NCBI GenBank assembly: GCA_965218985.1
Contig: CBDCMP010000007.1
Coordinates: 1,426,001-1,490,000, forward strand
Source: Pseudopedobacter sp965218985
GTDB lineage: Bacteria > Bacteroidota > Bacteroidia > Sphingobacteriales > Sphingobacteriaceae
Direction of reading: 5' to 3'
DNA: 64,000 bases
Of the stretch, positions 34,107 to 43,512 are shown in pieces. Under the pieces are notes generated by a model that made no database searches, was not told the DNA's origin, and was given only the letters and a program-made list of their open reading frames with translations. The position numbers and the translations under genes are program-made. Position 1 is the first letter of the stretch, and every line of letters starts with the position of its first letter.

Positions 34107-34895
34107 TTAACTATTCCAAATCTCCCAGGATTTCTCTGCCTGTAACTCGAGCATCTCCAAACCGTTTTTAGTTTTCGCTCCTTGCTCCTTGCCTTTTTGT
34201 AAAAATAAAGTCTCTTCTGGATTGTAGATCAGATCGTATAATAAATGCCTAGAACTGATGAGCTGATAGGGAATATCGGCACAGGCATCGGTATTTGGAT
34301 GCGTGCCCAAAGGAGTGGTATTGATGATGAGCATATGGTTTTTTATGATGCTTTCAGATAAAGCCTCATAACTCAACATCCCCTTCAATGGCCGTCGACT
34401 GACCATTTTATACTCGATCTTTAGCTTTTCCAATACAAATTTAACAGCTCTTGCTGCACCTCCGTTTCCCAAAATCAAAGCTTTCTTATGATGATTCTCT
34501 AATAAAGGTTTCAGAGATTGCTCAAATCCATATGCATCCGTATTATAACCAATGAGCGTTGGTTTATGAGAATTTAAACGGCATAGCTCGCCGGAGAACA
34601 ACGATTTCACGGAATGATGATGAGTGACTTTGATACAATTCACTGCTCCCACGGCCTGTGCAATTTTATCAATCTCATTCAGATAATACATCACCCCTAT
34701 TTTATGAGGAATAGTGACATTCAATCCACAAAGGTCTTTTTCATGTTCTAACAAATCTGGAATCTCACTCAGATTCTGAACAGGAAAAAGCTGATAATGA
34801 TGATCCTTTAACTTTTCCTTTTCAAATTTTTCTGTGAAATATTTTTCAGAGAAGGAATGTCCCAATGGATAACCTATTAATCCAAATTTTTTCAT
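34107..34895 (-). CDS. aroE: Shikimate dehydrogenase
   Basis: A 262-residue AroE-type enzyme reducing 3-dehydroshikimate with NADPH in aromatic amino acid synthesis. Key parts are KFGLIGYPLGHSFSEKYF at the N terminus, LNVTIPHKIGVM with the catalytic Lys, the NCIK segment, the NADP-binding LGNGGAARAV and NTTPLGTHPN. The start at 34895 puts the conserved GLIGYPLGHS near the N terminus as in other AroE; an upstream ATG at 34928 is less likely. comA lies just upstream. Confidence 0.94.
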   Translation of the reverse strand: MKKFGLIGYPLGHSFSEKYFTEKFEKEKLKDHHYQLFPVQNLSEIPDLLEHEKDLCGLNVTIPHKIGVMYYLNEIDKIAQAVGAVNCIKVTHHHSVKSLFSGELCRLNSHKPTLIGYNTDAYGFEQSLKPLLENHHKKALILGNGGAARAVKFVLEKLKIEYKMVSRRPLKGMLSYEALSESIIKNHMLIINTTPLGTHPNTDACADIPYQLISSRHLLYDLIYNPEETLFLQKGKEQGAKTKNGLEMLELQAEKSWEIWNS

Positions 34896-34935
34896 CAAAT
34901 CTAAACCCAAAGGTGGCCTTTGAGCCACCTGTTTT

Positions 34936-35700
34936 CTATACTAAATTTAAAAAATGGTTGAAAGTATCGCCACGCAAACCTAAACGGATGGTTTCTAATG
35001 GGATGACTTCAGCAGGAGCGATGTTTCCAAGATTCACATTGGCTCCTATCAGTTCGATAAACCACACTTGTTGCGCTTTTTGCGGAGCCTCCCAAATGAT
35101 GGTCTCTTCGGGGATTTGTGTTAAAATCTCATCAACCAAACCCTGTCTTACCTCTCCGGAATCTCTGTAAATCCCAACATTCCCACCTTCCCGGGCCTCA
35201 GCGATGACCTTCCAGGCTCCGGCTTCCATCTCGGCCTTCATCAATTTTATCCATTTATATGGGGCGAAGATTTTTTTCTCATCCTTAGATCCCACTTCTG
35301 AAATCACGGTGACCTGGCTGCTCAGTTTACTGATGAACTCACATTTTTCCTCATGTGGAATATCTATGGAACCATCAGAAACTTCAACGAATTTCATATC
35401 AAATTTATCCAGCACTTTACGGTAATCATCAAACTGTCCTCTGATCACAAATGCTTCAAATAAAGTTCCACCAAAATAAACAGGTATGCCGGCATCTCTG
35501 TATATTTTTAATTTCTCTTTTAAATTGGGAGTCACAAATGAAGTGGACCAACCCAGTTTCACAATATCTGTATGGACGCCTGCTACTTCTAAGAAATCAT
35601 CAACCTGTCTCAGGCTCAACCCTTTATCCATCACCATGGTCAATCCTTTTTCACGAGGTTTCGCTGTGCGCTCCGGAATATTTTTAAGTGTATAATTCAT
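34936..35700 (-). CDS. comA: ComA family phosphosulfolactate synthase
   Basis: A 254-residue protein of the ComA family, which adds sulfite to phosphoenolpyruvate to give phosphosulfolactate. Characteristic parts are PREKGLTMVMDKGLSLRQ, DIVKLGWSTSF, YFGGTLFEAF, FVEVSDGSIDI and ARESGNVGIY-like AREGGNVGIYRDSG, and IIWEAPQKAQQVWFI. The start at 35700 is the closest ATG to the conserved core. In archaea ComA leads to coenzyme M. In Bacteroidota a different use is more likely, for example cysteate for sulfonolipids. No comB, comC or sulfopyruvate genes lie nearby, so the role is open. Confidence 0.88.
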   Translation of the reverse strand: MNYTLKNIPERTAKPREKGLTMVMDKGLSLRQVDDFLEVAGVHTDIVKLGWSTSFVTPNLKEKLKIYRDAGIPVYFGGTLFEAFVIRGQFDDYRKVLDKFDMKFVEVSDGSIDIPHEEKCEFISKLSSQVTVISEVGSKDEKKIFAPYKWIKLMKAEMEAGAWKVIAEAREGGNVGIYRDSGEVRQGLVDEILTQIPEETIIWEAPQKAQQVWFIELIGANVNLGNIAPAEVIPLETIRLGLRGDTFNHFLNLV

Positions 35701-35775
35701 AATCGGGTGCAAAAATCCTAAAAAAAATCCGAAAACTGCAAAATAGCGTCTTTTATCATGGATTTTTAGCTTCGG

Positions 35776-37179
35776 CTACTTAGAGAAACGTTTGATGATA
35801 TCAACAATAACCTTATTGGTTTGCAGCTGAGGCAGATATTCGAACAATAAATAGTGTTTTTCAATATCTGTATTCAAGGCCGTCTCTAACTGATTTAGAG
35901 CTTCGTTATATTGTCCATCAGCAAAGAGATAAGCTACGAAGCGATAATACAGATCAGCGGAATCAGGATTATTCTTTATTCCTTCTGCGATGATCTCGAT
36001 ACATTTTGGAATATTCTCCTGTTCAAAAACAATGGAGGAGTAGTCAAGCCAAGCTTCCACATCCAACGGATTCACTTCCACCACTTTTTCATAAGCTATT
36101 TCAGATTCCGTCAAATTACCCAGTTTATAATGAGCATCGGCAATTGCGAACCAATAGTCGGGATTTTGATCATCCAGGTTCAGCGCTTTTTTATAGAAAT
36201 GCAGCGATTCAAAATAACGTTCTTCAAAATCAAGCGTCACTCCAATTCCATACCAGGCATCGGCCAATTTAGTATCCATCTTTACCGCTTTCTTGTAGTA
36301 GGAGCGAGCTTCGTCCATTTTTTCTAATTTCTCTAAACACTCCCCAATTGCACAATAGGTATCAGCATTAGGTGGCTCATACTCAAACGTCTGGCGATAA
36401 ACATCTATGGCCTCCTGGTAACGCTCCAGCTGCACCAGGGCGTTTCCTTTGTTGAAGTAAGCCGAGGCAAAACTATCTTTGATCAATATGGCGTAATCAT
36501 AGGCATCAATGGCTTTTTCAAACAAGCTTAATTTATGGAAGGCATTTCCTAAATTATACCAGGCGGCATAGGAATAAGGTTCATTATCAATATATTGCTC
36601 GTAAAACTGAATGCTCTCCTCCTGTTTATCCAACACATCATAACAAAAAGCCAGCTCATATAAAGCATCCTGATTCTCCATGTTATTCTCCAAACATAAT
36701 TTCAGGTAAGAAACGGCCTCCTCATAATCACCCATGTTCTGGTAAACAAAAGCGATCTGCATCAGTACTTCATCCTTATTTTCTGCCATCTCCAATGCCT
36801 TTTTTAAATTCTCTAGTGCATCTTCATGGCGGTCCATACTTTCGTAGATATTCCCACGTATCATATAGATATCTGCTTCGGAGGGTTCCAGTAATTCTGC
36901 CTTCTCCAAAGATTCAAAAGCCCTGGTCAGCTCATTGGTAAAAACATGGAGTTGTGCTTTTTTAACATGAAAAATAGCTGCAAAAGGATGCTGTAACACC
37001 GCATACTCAATCACTTGTAAAGCTTTTACAGGATCATTTTTGTCGATGTAATAATCAATGATGTTTTCAAAAGCTTGTGCATCAAAAAAATATTGATCCT
37101 GGTTTCGGATCATCTCTTCATAACGTTCCACTGATAATTTCGGATCTTCAGTAAAATCAAATTCGAATTCTTCTTCCAT
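35776..37179 (-). CDS. TPR repeat protein
   Basis: A 467-residue soluble protein made almost wholly of tetratricopeptide repeats, about ten to eleven copies. Examples are DALENLKKALEMAENKDEVL, AWYNLGNAFHKLSLFEKAID, AYFNKGNALVQLERYQEAID and YWFAIADAHYKLGNLTESE. No signal peptide is seen; the N terminus is very acidic (MEEEFEFDFTEDPK). It is expected to be a protein-protein interaction scaffold. The start at 37179 is the nearest ATG to that acidic segment. Confidence 0.92.
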   Translation of the reverse strand: MEEEFEFDFTEDPKLSVERYEEMIRNQDQYFFDAQAFENIIDYYIDKNDPVKALQVIEYAVLQHPFAAIFHVKKAQLHVFTNELTRAFESLEKAELLEPSEADIYMIRGNIYESMDRHEDALENLKKALEMAENKDEVLMQIAFVYQNMGDYEEAVSYLKLCLENNMENQDALYELAFCYDVLDKQEESIQFYEQYIDNEPYSYAAWYNLGNAFHKLSLFEKAIDAYDYAILIKDSFASAYFNKGNALVQLERYQEAIDVYRQTFEYEPPNADTYCAIGECLEKLEKMDEARSYYKKAVKMDTKLADAWYGIGVTLDFEERYFESLHFYKKALNLDDQNPDYWFAIADAHYKLGNLTESEIAYEKVVEVNPLDVEAWLDYSSIVFEQENIPKCIEIIAEGIKNNPDSADLYYRFVAYLFADGQYNEALNQLETALNTDIEKHYLLFEYLPQLQTNKVIVDIIKRFSK

Positions 37180-37486
37180 TCGGTGCAAATATTTAAGAGA
37201 ACGTTTTAGGTCGGCTAAAAATTGGGGTGATAGCAGCCGTTGCCCTTTATATTTACTCTCAAATTATAATTATTAAATACAAGCTGCATGTGTTATTTTT
37301 CAACAATTAGACAATAGAGGGTCTAACAACTTGATTTTTAAAATACTATAATTTAAGGATTGTGATTATTTTCTATGCTGTCGATAAGATCTTCGCTCTC
37401 CTTCTATAAATTCTTAACTTTGACAAAAGTACCAAATAAACCTGAAGAATCTACATTTCTGATCGGTTATTGAAATCTAAGAAATC
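37180..37486. other. Divergent intergenic region
   Basis: About 307 bases between the divergent TPR and ALDH genes. AT-rich, no gene recognised. It holds one candidate -7 element for the ALDH gene (37415-37422); no strong hairpin. Confidence 0.5.
37415..37422 (+). promoter_or_regulatory. Candidate -7 element for the ALDH7 gene
   Basis: TAACTTTG is an exact TAnnTTTG match, 64 bases before the ATG at 37487. No clear -33 element was found. Confidence 0.4.
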
Positions 37487-39028
37487 ATGCAAATAGAAAT
37501 AGCAAATGTTTTAAAAAGTTTAGGGATTGAAAACGTGAATGATGCCACCAGTACTGGAAATGCTTGGAGGAGCGGCGAGACATCCGTGTTAACCGATATT
37601 CATTCGCCAGTTGACGGAAAAAAAATAGCGGCTGTTAAATTCGCCACAAAGGATGATTATCAACGGCTGGTCTCCACAGCAAAAGAAGCTTTTTTGAGCT
37701 GGAGAACGGTACCTGCGCCCAAAAGAGGAGAAATGGTGAGACAGCTGGGTGAAGAGCTGAGAAATCATAAAGACGATTTAGGAAAGCTGGTGTCTTATGA
37801 GATGGGAAAGAGCTTACAGGAAGGCTGGGGCGAGGTGCAGGAGATGATAGATATTTGTGATTTCGCAGTTGGCTTATCTCGTCAGTTGTATGGCTTGACC
37901 ATGCATTCAGAACGTCCTTTACACAGGATGTACGAGCAGTGGCATCCCTTGGGTGTTGTAGGCATCATCTCGGCGTTTAACTTCCCTGTGGCAGTTTGGA
38001 GCTGGAACGCAGCCCTTGCATTGGTTTGTGGAAATGTTTGTATTTGGAAACCTTCGGAAAAAACCCCGTTGACAGCCATCGCTTGCCAAAAAATCATGCA
38101 GAAAGTGCTGGAGAGAAATGATGTTCCTGAAGGAGTATGTTCTTTAGTGATTGGAGGCAGGGACATCGGAGAACTGATGGCGAATGATCCTCATCTTCCT
38201 TTAATCTCCGCCACCGGATCCACTAGGATGGGGAAAGCTGTTGGAGCAGCTGTTGGAGCCCGACTGGGAAAACATATCTTGGAATTAGGAGGAAACAATG
38301 CCATCATCATCACGGAAAATGCTGATTTGGACATGACCTTAATTGGTGCTTTGTTTGGAGCCATTGGAACTGCTGGTCAACGCTGCACCTCCACCCGAAG
38401 ACTCATCATCCATGAAAGTGTTTATGAAAGTTTTAAAGAGAAACTAGTAAAAGCCTACGGACAGTTGAGTATTGGGAATCCATTAGATACAAAAAACCAT
38501 GTTGGCCCATTAATAGATCAAGACGCAGTTCAGCATTACTTGAGTTCTATGGAGAAATGCAAAGCTGAAGGTGGCAATTTTGTGGTGGAAGGCGGTGTTT
38601 TAGAAGGTAATGGATATGAATCAGGTTGCTACGTGAAGCCTTGTATTGCGGAAGCTAAAAACGATTTTGCCATTGTACAGCAGGAAACTTTTGCTCCAAT
38701 TTTATACCTGATCAAATACAAAGATTTAAATGAAGCTATAGCCCTACAAAATGGTGTTCCGCAGGGTTTATCTTCTGCCATCATGACCAACAATATGCGG
38801 GAAGCCGAAAGATTTTTGTCTGTCACAGGTTCTGACTGTGGCATCGCAAACGTGAACATCGGGACATCCGGAGCGGAAATCGGAGGAGCATTCGGAGGTG
38901 AAAAAGAAACCGGAGGTGGTAGAGAATCGGGATCAGATGCGTGGAAAGCTTATATGAGACGCCAAACCAATACCATCAATTATTCCACTGAATTGCCATT
39001 GGCGCAAGGGATAAAATTTGATTTGTAG
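37487..39028 (+). CDS. amaB: Aldehyde dehydrogenase, ALDH7 family (L-aminoadipate-semialdehyde/piperideine-6-carboxylate dehydrogenase-like)
   Basis: A 513-residue ALDH7 (antiquitin-type) enzyme that oxidises alpha-aminoadipic semialdehyde in lysine breakdown. The family signature ERPLHRMYEQWHPLGVVGIISAFNFP and the NAD-binding region are present. The general base lies in LELGGNN and the catalytic Cys300 in GQRCTSTRR. The C-terminal GGEKETGGGRESGSDAWKAYMRR is typical of the family. It stands alone between divergent and convergent neighbours; no other lysine catabolic gene is in the window. Confidence 0.92.
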   Translation: MQIEIANVLKSLGIENVNDATSTGNAWRSGETSVLTDIHSPVDGKKIAAVKFATKDDYQRLVSTAKEAFLSWRTVPAPKRGEMVRQLGEELRNHKDDLGKLVSYEMGKSLQEGWGEVQEMIDICDFAVGLSRQLYGLTMHSERPLHRMYEQWHPLGVVGIISAFNFPVAVWSWNAALALVCGNVCIWKPSEKTPLTAIACQKIMQKVLERNDVPEGVCSLVIGGRDIGELMANDPHLPLISATGSTRMGKAVGAAVGARLGKHILELGGNNAIIITENADLDMTLIGALFGAIGTAGQRCTSTRRLIIHESVYESFKEKLVKAYGQLSIGNPLDTKNHVGPLIDQDAVQHYLSSMEKCKAEGGNFVVEGGVLEGNGYESGCYVKPCIAEAKNDFAIVQQETFAPILYLIKYKDLNEAIALQNGVPQGLSSAIMTNNMREAERFLSVTGSDCGIANVNIGTSGAEIGGAFGGEKETGGGRESGSDAWKAYMRRQTNTINYSTELPLAQGIKFDL

Positions 39029-39048
39029 GGAGCCTGAATCCATTCAGC

Positions 39049-39717
39049 TTATAACTTTTCGAAGGGGATATCCATTAAAGGATATTTCTCCCAGCCTTTA
39101 AAGTCGTAGTGCCACCATTCATTTCTGATGACTTTGAAACCGTGATCTTCCATCACTTTTATTAAAAAATCCCTGTTTTTCTTTTGTTTTAAAGGAATAT
39201 CCTCATAAGTTGGCGATGCCTCCTTCGCAAAACTATCGTAAGGTGTGGACATTTCCAGCTCTTTGCCAGTTTTCAAATCCACTAACGTGAGATCAACGGC
39301 ACAACCTCTGTTGTGCCGACTTCCGGTTTTGGGATTCGCCACGAATTCTTTTTTGTTTAAGGGGGTGACTTTCCAGAACTTAACCGTCACTGCGTAAGGT
39401 CTATAGGCATCAAAAATTTTTAATCCCAGACCAGATTTCTTTAATTCATGTTGAATTTGTTTTAAAGATTCCACCACCGGCTTTCGGGCAAATGCTCTGG
39501 CTTGATCATATACTGCAACTCCTGAGAAATTATTTTTTGTAGCATACCTGATATCCAAACTGATGTCTGGAATATCTTTTTTTATCTCGATGAGTTTAAA
39601 ATCAGGATGTTCTTTTACCTGTTGATGATAAACCTTAAGTGAAGAGATGATCACGATTTCATCCTGAATTTGAACGACTGAGATGATTAAAGTAAAAAAT
39701 AGGTTGATCAATTTCAT
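39049..39717 (-). CDS. D-alanyl-D-alanine dipeptidase (VanX/DdpX family)
   Basis: A 222-residue exported zinc dipeptidase. Zinc and catalytic residues are visible in SRHNRGCAVDLTL (His and Asp) and NEWWHYDF (Glu and His), with the substrate Arg region IFDAYRPYAV. The N terminus looks like a signal sequence (MKLINLFFTLIISVVQ). Chromosomal VanX-like enzymes in non-resistant bacteria scavenge D-Ala-D-Ala from peptidoglycan turnover; no vanH or vanA ligase is nearby, so vancomycin resistance is not implied. Confidence 0.92.
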   Translation of the reverse strand: MKLINLFFTLIISVVQIQDEIVIISSLKVYHQQVKEHPDFKLIEIKKDIPDISLDIRYATKNNFSGVAVYDQARAFARKPVVESLKQIQHELKKSGLGLKIFDAYRPYAVTVKFWKVTPLNKKEFVANPKTGSRHNRGCAVDLTLVDLKTGKELEMSTPYDSFAKEASPTYEDIPLKQKKNRDFLIKVMEDHGFKVIRNEWWHYDFKGWEKYPLMDIPFEKL

Positions 39718-39834
39718 TGCTGTTTATTTAATTTGAATATCACCTTCAAAGTATCTGTTTGGATGAGTTCTCTAAAATACTGAAGTCACTCATTTAGAAC
39801 ATGCTGTTGTGTATTTTAATCTCCCCCATCTTCT

Positions 39835-39917
39835 TTATTTATAATTAATCTAAATAAAATTTGCTCGTCTGGGATAAATGTCATTTCTTTGTCTTTAATT
39901 AGAATTAATCTTAATAA
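39835..39917 (+). promoter_or_regulatory. Two 23-bp palindromic operators upstream of the TonB receptor
   Basis: Operator 1 (39835-39857) has arms TTATTTATA and TCTAAATAA around ATTAA; 8 of 9 arm positions pair. Operator 2 (39895-39917) has arms TTAATTAGA and TCTTAATAA around the same ATTAA; 7 of 9 pair. The start positions are exactly 60 bp apart, and operator 2 ends 7 bases before the receptor ATG. The form resembles iron-box palindromes seen upstream of siderophore receptors in Bacteroidota, so a Fur-like repressor is a reasonable guess. Confidence 0.6.
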
Positions 39918-39924
39918 GAATAGC

Positions 39925-42327
39925 ATGAAAACATATCCAACCTTCCTCAAATTCAATCTGGCTTTAGTATTGGCTACCATTTCCTTATCGCTTTTTGCTC
40001 AGCATAAAGATAATTATCAACTTTCTGGAACGGTCACTCATCATCAAAAACCAGCAGAAGGCGTGACCCTATTTATTAAAGAGCTACAAAGAACCACGCT
40101 AACCAATGAAAATGGAAGATTTAATTTTGACAACTTGAAACCGGGAGCATACCATATCATTGTAAAGTCGCCAGGTGCTGATGCCCAGGAAAGAATGGTA
40201 GAATTAACACATTCCGTCAAAAATCTTGATTTCAATTTCTCAGGGAGTGCCCGGACATTGAAAGAAGTGAAGGTAGTGGCTCAGCACAACATGAATGAAC
40301 AGCCCGTCTCCGTTGGAAAAACTAAAATCAAAGCTTTTGACCTGCCTCAAAGCATCACCATCATTAATAATGAATTAATAGCTGACCAGCAAGTGAATAA
40401 ATTGAGTGACATTATCCAAAATGTAAACGGAGTTGCACTGGGAACGACCCGGGGTTCCACTTCAGAATCATTTTATTCCAGGGGTTATAGCTTAGGGAAG
40501 AACAGTATCTTAAAAAACGGCACGAGCGTGAACGCTGCTGTTATACCTGAAGCCAGCACTTTAGAAAGTGTTGAGGTATTGAAGGGCAGTGCTGCACTGC
40601 TGTACGGGAATGTTGGTACTGGTGCGGTGATCAATATGGTGACCAAAAAACCCAAATTCGATTTTGGAGGTGAGGTATCTCTTAGAGCCGGAAGTTATGC
40701 GATGTACAAACCTATTATAGATTTTTATGGCCCTATCAGCAAAGACCTGGCTTATCGTGTGGTGGGAAGTTATGAAAATTCAGGAAGCTTCAGAAATAAT
40801 GTGAATTCAGATAAAATTTACATCAATCCTTCCCTCATTTATAAGGCGGGTGAACAAACCACGGTTCTGCTGCAAGCAGATTATTTGAAAAACGATTTCA
40901 ATCCTGATTTTGGTATTGGAACGCTTGATGGCAAAATACCAACCCAAATCAACAGAAATAGCTTTTTCAATACGCCGTGGGCATTCAATAGGATTAACCA
41001 GACCACTACATCTTTGACAATTGACCATCAGTTAAAAGACAGCTGGTCTGTGAATTTTATCGGAGCTTACCAAAATTATGCCCGCGACTATTTTTCGACT
41101 GAAAGAATACAAGCTGCTGCAAATGGAGACTGGCTGAGGGCACTCAACAGGTCAAAAACCAAGGAAAATGATTTTTCAGAACAAATCAACATCAGCGGGA
41201 AACTGAATACCGGAAAAATCTCACATCAAATTCTTTTAGGAACCGATGCCGACCAATACCAAAGTATCAGCGACAAGTTTAATTCATTCGCAACTTATGA
41301 CACCATCAATATCCTGGATCCGAATAAATATACGCCACGTACAGATATGCCTAGAGCAGAAGAACTCTCCAGAACAACTTCTCCAACTTATAGATTTGGG
41401 GTATATACACAAGACATGATTGGATTAAGTGATCAATTTAAAGTACTTGCGGGAATCAGATGGAGCTATCAAAAAGTCAATGATGCCAAGGTCAAAGATT
41501 TAATTAATGGAAATGTCATCACTGACGAATCCACATCGAAGAACGATCAGGCATTCTCCCCCAAATTTGCATTGATTTACCAACCATTTGAAACCACCTC
41601 ACTTTATGCAAGCTATGCCAACAGTTTTGAAGTGAATAAAGGTACCGATGTTTATTTCAACAATTTAAAACCTTCCATCATTGACCAATATGAGGTTGGA
41701 GTTAAAAATGAACTTTTAAAGGGAAGGCTTTCAGCAAATCTTGCGTTGTATAAAATCATTAATAATAATTTGGCACAGCAAGCAGAATTCAAAGCAGACG
41801 GAACGGAGAATTTGGATTCAAATGTAAAGGAATTTACCGGTCAAACCACCAGTGATGGCTTTGAGGTTGACCTAAACGGAAAAATAGTGGACGATCTTAA
41901 TTTTATAGCCGGTTATAGTTATACTTTTATGAGGTACACCAAAACATCCGGACTTAACGGAAGCTATATGGAAGGAGAGCAATTGGTGAGAAATGTTCCT
42001 CATACTGCCAATGCAACGTTATTTTACACGTGCAACCATTCCAGCTTTATCAAAGGTTTAAAATTAGGAGCTTCTGTATTCTACACCGGAAACAGATATG
42101 CAGGATGGAATAATAAAATTGGCCAATCACAAACCAAGAGCCGCATCATACCCGTTCATGCTTACACCACCTTCGATTTCTCTGCAGGATACCATTTCAG
42201 AAAGTTCTCTGTATTAGCTAAAGTCTCTAATTTAACAGATGCTTTAAGTTATAATGTGCATGAAAATTACAGTGTGAATCCTATTGCCCCGAGACAATTC
42301 TCCACTACTATCTCCTACAAATTCTAG
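39925..42327 (+). CDS. TonB-dependent siderophore receptor (FhuE/FpvA-like)
   Basis: An 800-residue outer-membrane receptor. A signal peptide (cleavage after SLFAQ) is followed by a carboxypeptidase-regulatory-like beta-sandwich (about 30-110), the plug domain (KTKIKAFDLPQSITIINNELIADQQ, then the VEVLKGSAALLYGNVGTGAVINMVTKKP motif) and a barrel that ends in Phe (TTISYKF), as outer-membrane barrels do. The DLPQSI plug motif places it among siderophore receptors. The start at 39925 gives the signal peptide; a spurious upstream ATG lies inside the operators. A PepSY membrane protein follows. Confidence 0.93.
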   Translation: MKTYPTFLKFNLALVLATISLSLFAQHKDNYQLSGTVTHHQKPAEGVTLFIKELQRTTLTNENGRFNFDNLKPGAYHIIVKSPGADAQERMVELTHSVKNLDFNFSGSARTLKEVKVVAQHNMNEQPVSVGKTKIKAFDLPQSITIINNELIADQQVNKLSDIIQNVNGVALGTTRGSTSESFYSRGYSLGKNSILKNGTSVNAAVIPEASTLESVEVLKGSAALLYGNVGTGAVINMVTKKPKFDFGGEVSLRAGSYAMYKPIIDFYGPISKDLAYRVVGSYENSGSFRNNVNSDKIYINPSLIYKAGEQTTVLLQADYLKNDFNPDFGIGTLDGKIPTQINRNSFFNTPWAFNRINQTTTSLTIDHQLKDSWSVNFIGAYQNYARDYFSTERIQAAANGDWLRALNRSKTKENDFSEQINISGKLNTGKISHQILLGTDADQYQSISDKFNSFATYDTINILDPNKYTPRTDMPRAEELSRTTSPTYRFGVYTQDMIGLSDQFKVLAGIRWSYQKVNDAKVKDLINGNVITDESTSKNDQAFSPKFALIYQPFETTSLYASYANSFEVNKGTDVYFNNLKPSIIDQYEVGVKNELLKGRLSANLALYKIINNNLAQQAEFKADGTENLDSNVKEFTGQTTSDGFEVDLNGKIVDDLNFIAGYSYTFMRYTKTSGLNGSYMEGEQLVRNVPHTANATLFYTCNHSSFIKGLKLGASVFYTGNRYAGWNNKIGQSQTKSRIIPVHAYTTFDFSAGYHFRKFSVLAKVSNLTDALSYNVHENYSVNPIAPRQFSTTISYKF

Positions 42328-42332
42328 AAAAT

Positions 42333-42368
42333 AAAAGGATCAGGAAATTTGACGTCCCTGGTCCTTTT
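42333..42368 (+). terminator. Hairpin between the TonB receptor and PepSY genes
   Basis: Arms AAAAGGATCAGG (42333-42344) and CCTGGTCCTTTT (42357-42368) pair with one G-T wobble. The hairpin lies 6 bases past the receptor stop and may terminate or dampen transcription into the PepSY gene. It also supports placing the PepSY start at 42382. Confidence 0.75.
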
Positions 42369-42381
42369 AACGCTCTTCACG

Positions 42382-43512
42382 ATGAAAAAGATTTTCAGAT
42401 CCATCCATTTGTACCTCAGCCTTGCTGCCGGAATCTTCATTATGATCGCCTGTTCAACAGGATGTATCATGGTGTTTGAAGAGGAGATCAACCAGTTTAT
42501 TTATCCTGACAGATTTTACGTAAAACGGGAGGTGCATAAAATAGCTCTGGATCATTTGGTAAAAATCGCAAGGAATAAAAAATACGAAGCGACTTTCATC
42601 AGGTTGTATACAGATCCTGAAAGAAGCGTGGAGATTAACCTGATTCCGGCAGATCACAAAAGCGTTCAACTTGTCCAAAGAAAAAATAGTATCACCGCAT
42701 TCATGAATCCTTATAATGGTGAAGTGCTGGATTTTTATAACAAGCGGGCATCTTTCTTTTTCAAGGTGGAAATGCTTCACCGGTTCCTGTTAAGTAAGAA
42801 AGGAGGTTTGGGCCAATACCTCATAGGTTATTCCACTTTTTTCTTTTTTTTTATTGTAATTACTGGTTTCATCCTGTGGTGGCCAAAAACTAAACTTATC
42901 CTGAAACAAAGATTAAAAATAAAGTGGGATGGGAGCTACAAACGACTCTTACATGATTTGCATGTGGTCATTGGTTTCTACACCTCCATTTTCCTGATCA
43001 TTATGGTAATGACTGGTTTAATGATGGGATTTAACTGGATCAATAAAGGAATTTACAGCCTTACCAACTCCACTGTGAAGCGTTCAGAATCCCCTCATTC
43101 AAACATTGCCGACGAACAATCAAGCCTCACTCTGGATCATTTAGAACAAATTTTGGAAAGAGATTTCAAAGACGTAACTTATTATCACATCAAGGTGCCG
43201 AAAAACAAAAATGATGTTTTCTCTGTCAGTATTCAGCATGCTGGTTTCCGCTCAAACAATGTTAACACCTATTATTTAGATCAATATTCTGGGAAAATCA
43301 TTAGGAGTGAATTATTCAGCGATAAAAATTTGGGAGAGAAGATACACTCCTTTATAAAGCCAGTACACACGGGGGAGATTTTTGGATTGAGCACCAAAAT
43401 CATCAATTTCATGGTTTGTTTGCTTACCTTATCTTTCCCGGTCACGGGAGTTTGGATGTGGTTGAACCGATTGAAGAAGAGAAAGAAGAAGAGAACAGTC
43501 CGTCATTCCTGA
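42382..43512 (+). CDS. PepSY-associated membrane protein (iron-uptake reductase-like)
   Basis: A 376-residue membrane protein of the PepSY_TM family with four main hydrophobic segments (about 11-33, 139-162, 195-217 and 335-358). Typical parts are LHLYLSLAAGIFIMIACSTGCIMVFEEE at the N terminus, FWW-like FILWWPKTK, and the HDLHVVIGFY histidine segment. Members such as FsqB/PiuB sit next to ferric-siderophore receptors and are thought to reduce or help import ferric complexes. The start at 42382 lies after the hairpin. It ends 10 bases inside the convergent BrkB gene. Confidence 0.88.
   Translation: MKKIFRSIHLYLSLAAGIFIMIACSTGCIMVFEEEINQFIYPDRFYVKREVHKIALDHLVKIARNKKYEATFIRLYTDPERSVEINLIPADHKSVQLVQRKNSITAFMNPYNGEVLDFYNKRASFFFKVEMLHRFLLSKKGGLGQYLIGYSTFFFFFIVITGFILWWPKTKLILKQRLKIKWDGSYKRLLHDLHVVIGFYTSIFLIIMVMTGLMMGFNWINKGIYSLTNSTVKRSESPHSNIADEQSSLTLDHLEQILERDFKDVTYYHIKVPKNKNDVFSVSIQHAGFRSNNVNTYYLDQYSGKIIRSELFSDKNLGEKIHSFIKPVHTGEIFGLSTKIINFMVCLLTLSFPVTGVWMWLNRLKKRKKKRTVRHS

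Noticed and set aside
39049..39717. Vancomycin resistance (VanX)
   Set aside because: Only the dipeptidase is present; no vanH, vanA or regulatory genes, so it is more likely a cell-wall turnover enzyme.
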